22,725 bases of DNA from a virus: positions 1 through 22,725 of IMG/VR virus record IMGVR_UViG_3300022198_000214. One strand, given 5' to 3'. Below the pieces are notes generated by a model. The model was not told the origin of the DNA and ran no database searches. It worked only from the letters and a program-made list of their open reading frames with translations. This document shows positions 22,118 to 22,725 of the stretch, piece after piece. A program made the position numbers and the translations under genes. Position 1 is the stretch's first letter. Every line of letters starts with the position of its first letter.

Positions 22118-22476
22118 TGGCACATTTTGCACAGATAGACAACAACAACATTGTTACTCGGGTAATCGTTGTAGCCAACGAGGAACTACTTGATAATGGC
22201 GTTGAGTCTGAAGTCAAAGGTGTAACCTTTTGTCAATCTCTTTTCGGTGGCAACTGGAAGCAGACTTCCTACAATGCCAACATCCGTAAGAACTATGCTG
22301 GGATTGGGTATACCTTTGATGCTGGCAGAGATGCCTTTATTGCTCCACAACCATTTGCTTCTTGGGTATTAGATGAATCTACCTGCCGATGGGAAGCACC
22401 AGTGCCATACCCGACTGATGGCAAGATATATTCTTGGAATGAAGCAACTTTATCTTGGGATGAGGTAACGGTTTAA
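22117..22476 (+). CDS. Conserved small phage tail-region protein
   Basis: A 119-aa protein starting MAHFAQIDNNNIVTRVIVV and ending with a Trp-rich part (FASWVLDESTCRWEAPVPYP then an NEATLSWDE segment). I recall this pair of features from many cyanophage, marine and freshwater phage tail-fibre neighbourhoods. It can stand alone or be fused to fibres, and its function is unclear. The middle contains GGNWKQTSYNANIRKNYAGI. Both ends overlap neighbours (TAATG). It is probably a virion-surface or fibre-assembly protein. Confidence 0.78.
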   Translation: MAHFAQIDNNNIVTRVIVVANEELLDNGVESEVKGVTFCQSLFGGNWKQTSYNANIRKNYAGIGYTFDAGRDAFIAPQPFASWVLDESTCRWEAPVPYPTDGKIYSWNEATLSWDEVTV

Positions 22477-22725
22477 TGGCAATCAGAAGTCTAAAGAATG
22501 GCACATTCAGCCGTAGCCTACTGATAGGTAATGAGTTCTATGTTCCGCCTAGTTTTAACCTGATTCAAACATACACAGTCGGTGCTGGTGGCGCTGCTAA
22601 TGTTCAATTTAATAGCATACCTTCGGGGTATTCTCATCTTCAAATTCGCGGCATCTACTCTTCAACGCACAGTTCTAATTATGGTCTATCAAGTTGTGTA
22701 ATGCAGTTCAATTCTGATACTGGTT
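22476..22725 (+). CDS. Partial tail protein sharing an N-terminal segment with the glycine-rich adhesin
   Basis: The first 83 codons of a gene that runs off the window, starting at an ATG that overlaps the previous stop (TAATG). Residues 1-24 (MAIRSLKNGTFSRSLLIGNE then FYVP) align with the start of the glycine-rich protein at 21188. The following segment (YTVGAGGAANVQFNSIPSGY then SHLQIRGI) is a beta-rich module I recall from phage tail or fibre accessory proteins. It is probably another interchangeable adhesion component. Confidence 0.7.
   Translation, partial: MAIRSLKNGTFSRSLLIGNEFYVPPSFNLIQTYTVGAGGAANVQFNSIPSGYSHLQIRGIYSSTHSSNYGLSSCVMQFNSDTG

Overview
This window is part of a double-stranded DNA tailed bacteriophage genome. 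It covers the packaging, capsid and tail/adhesion genes (the late structural region), with two small divergent genes at the left edge. The host cannot be read directly. AT-leaning codon use, together with small proteins of kinds I associate with actinobacteriophages (an HH-x5-GCFGC protein at 16666 and a short protein at 17871 with a TLCAELNR segment), suggests an uncultured, fairly low-GC actinobacterium, perhaps freshwater. That is inference. No integrase, repressor gene, tRNA, insertion sequence or CRISPR array is visible.

Layout. Positions 1-289 (minus strand) hold two overlapping small genes with Cys pairs, preceded by a TTGACA box and a perfect 9-bp inverted repeat that looks like an operator. 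Positions 290-819 are non-coding and rich in hairpins and short direct repeats. They separate the leftward genes from the rightward late operon and sit directly before the terminase, so they are the natural place for late promoters and a packaging site. From 820 to the end every gene is on the plus strand and most overlap by 1-4 bases, which indicates one long translationally coupled operon.

The order is: large terminase with an N-terminal helix-turn-helix; a lysine-rich protein; portal; two small proteins; an 8.6-kb block of four proteins (1731, 354, 327 and 462 aa) that I read as internal-virion/ejection or other minor structural proteins; a non-coding leader that folds on paper into a pseudoknot and hairpins; scaffold; major capsid protein of the N4-gp56 type; a GNRA-capped hairpin; a run of very small, mostly basic proteins; a head-tail adaptor candidate; a repeat-built tail fibre; and a set of small tail/adhesin proteins including a glycine-rich one. 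The last gene runs off the right edge. I see no tape-measure gene, tail-tube gene or tail-assembly chaperones. With the N4-type capsid and the large internal proteins this favours a short-tailed (podovirus-like) particle, but genes outside the window could change that.

The most interesting signals are the structured leader before the scaffold gene (14778-14896), hairpins placed on the initiation sites of both the scaffold and capsid genes, the large internal-protein block placed before the scaffold instead of after the capsid, and an N-terminal segment shared by two nearby tail proteins with different bodies.
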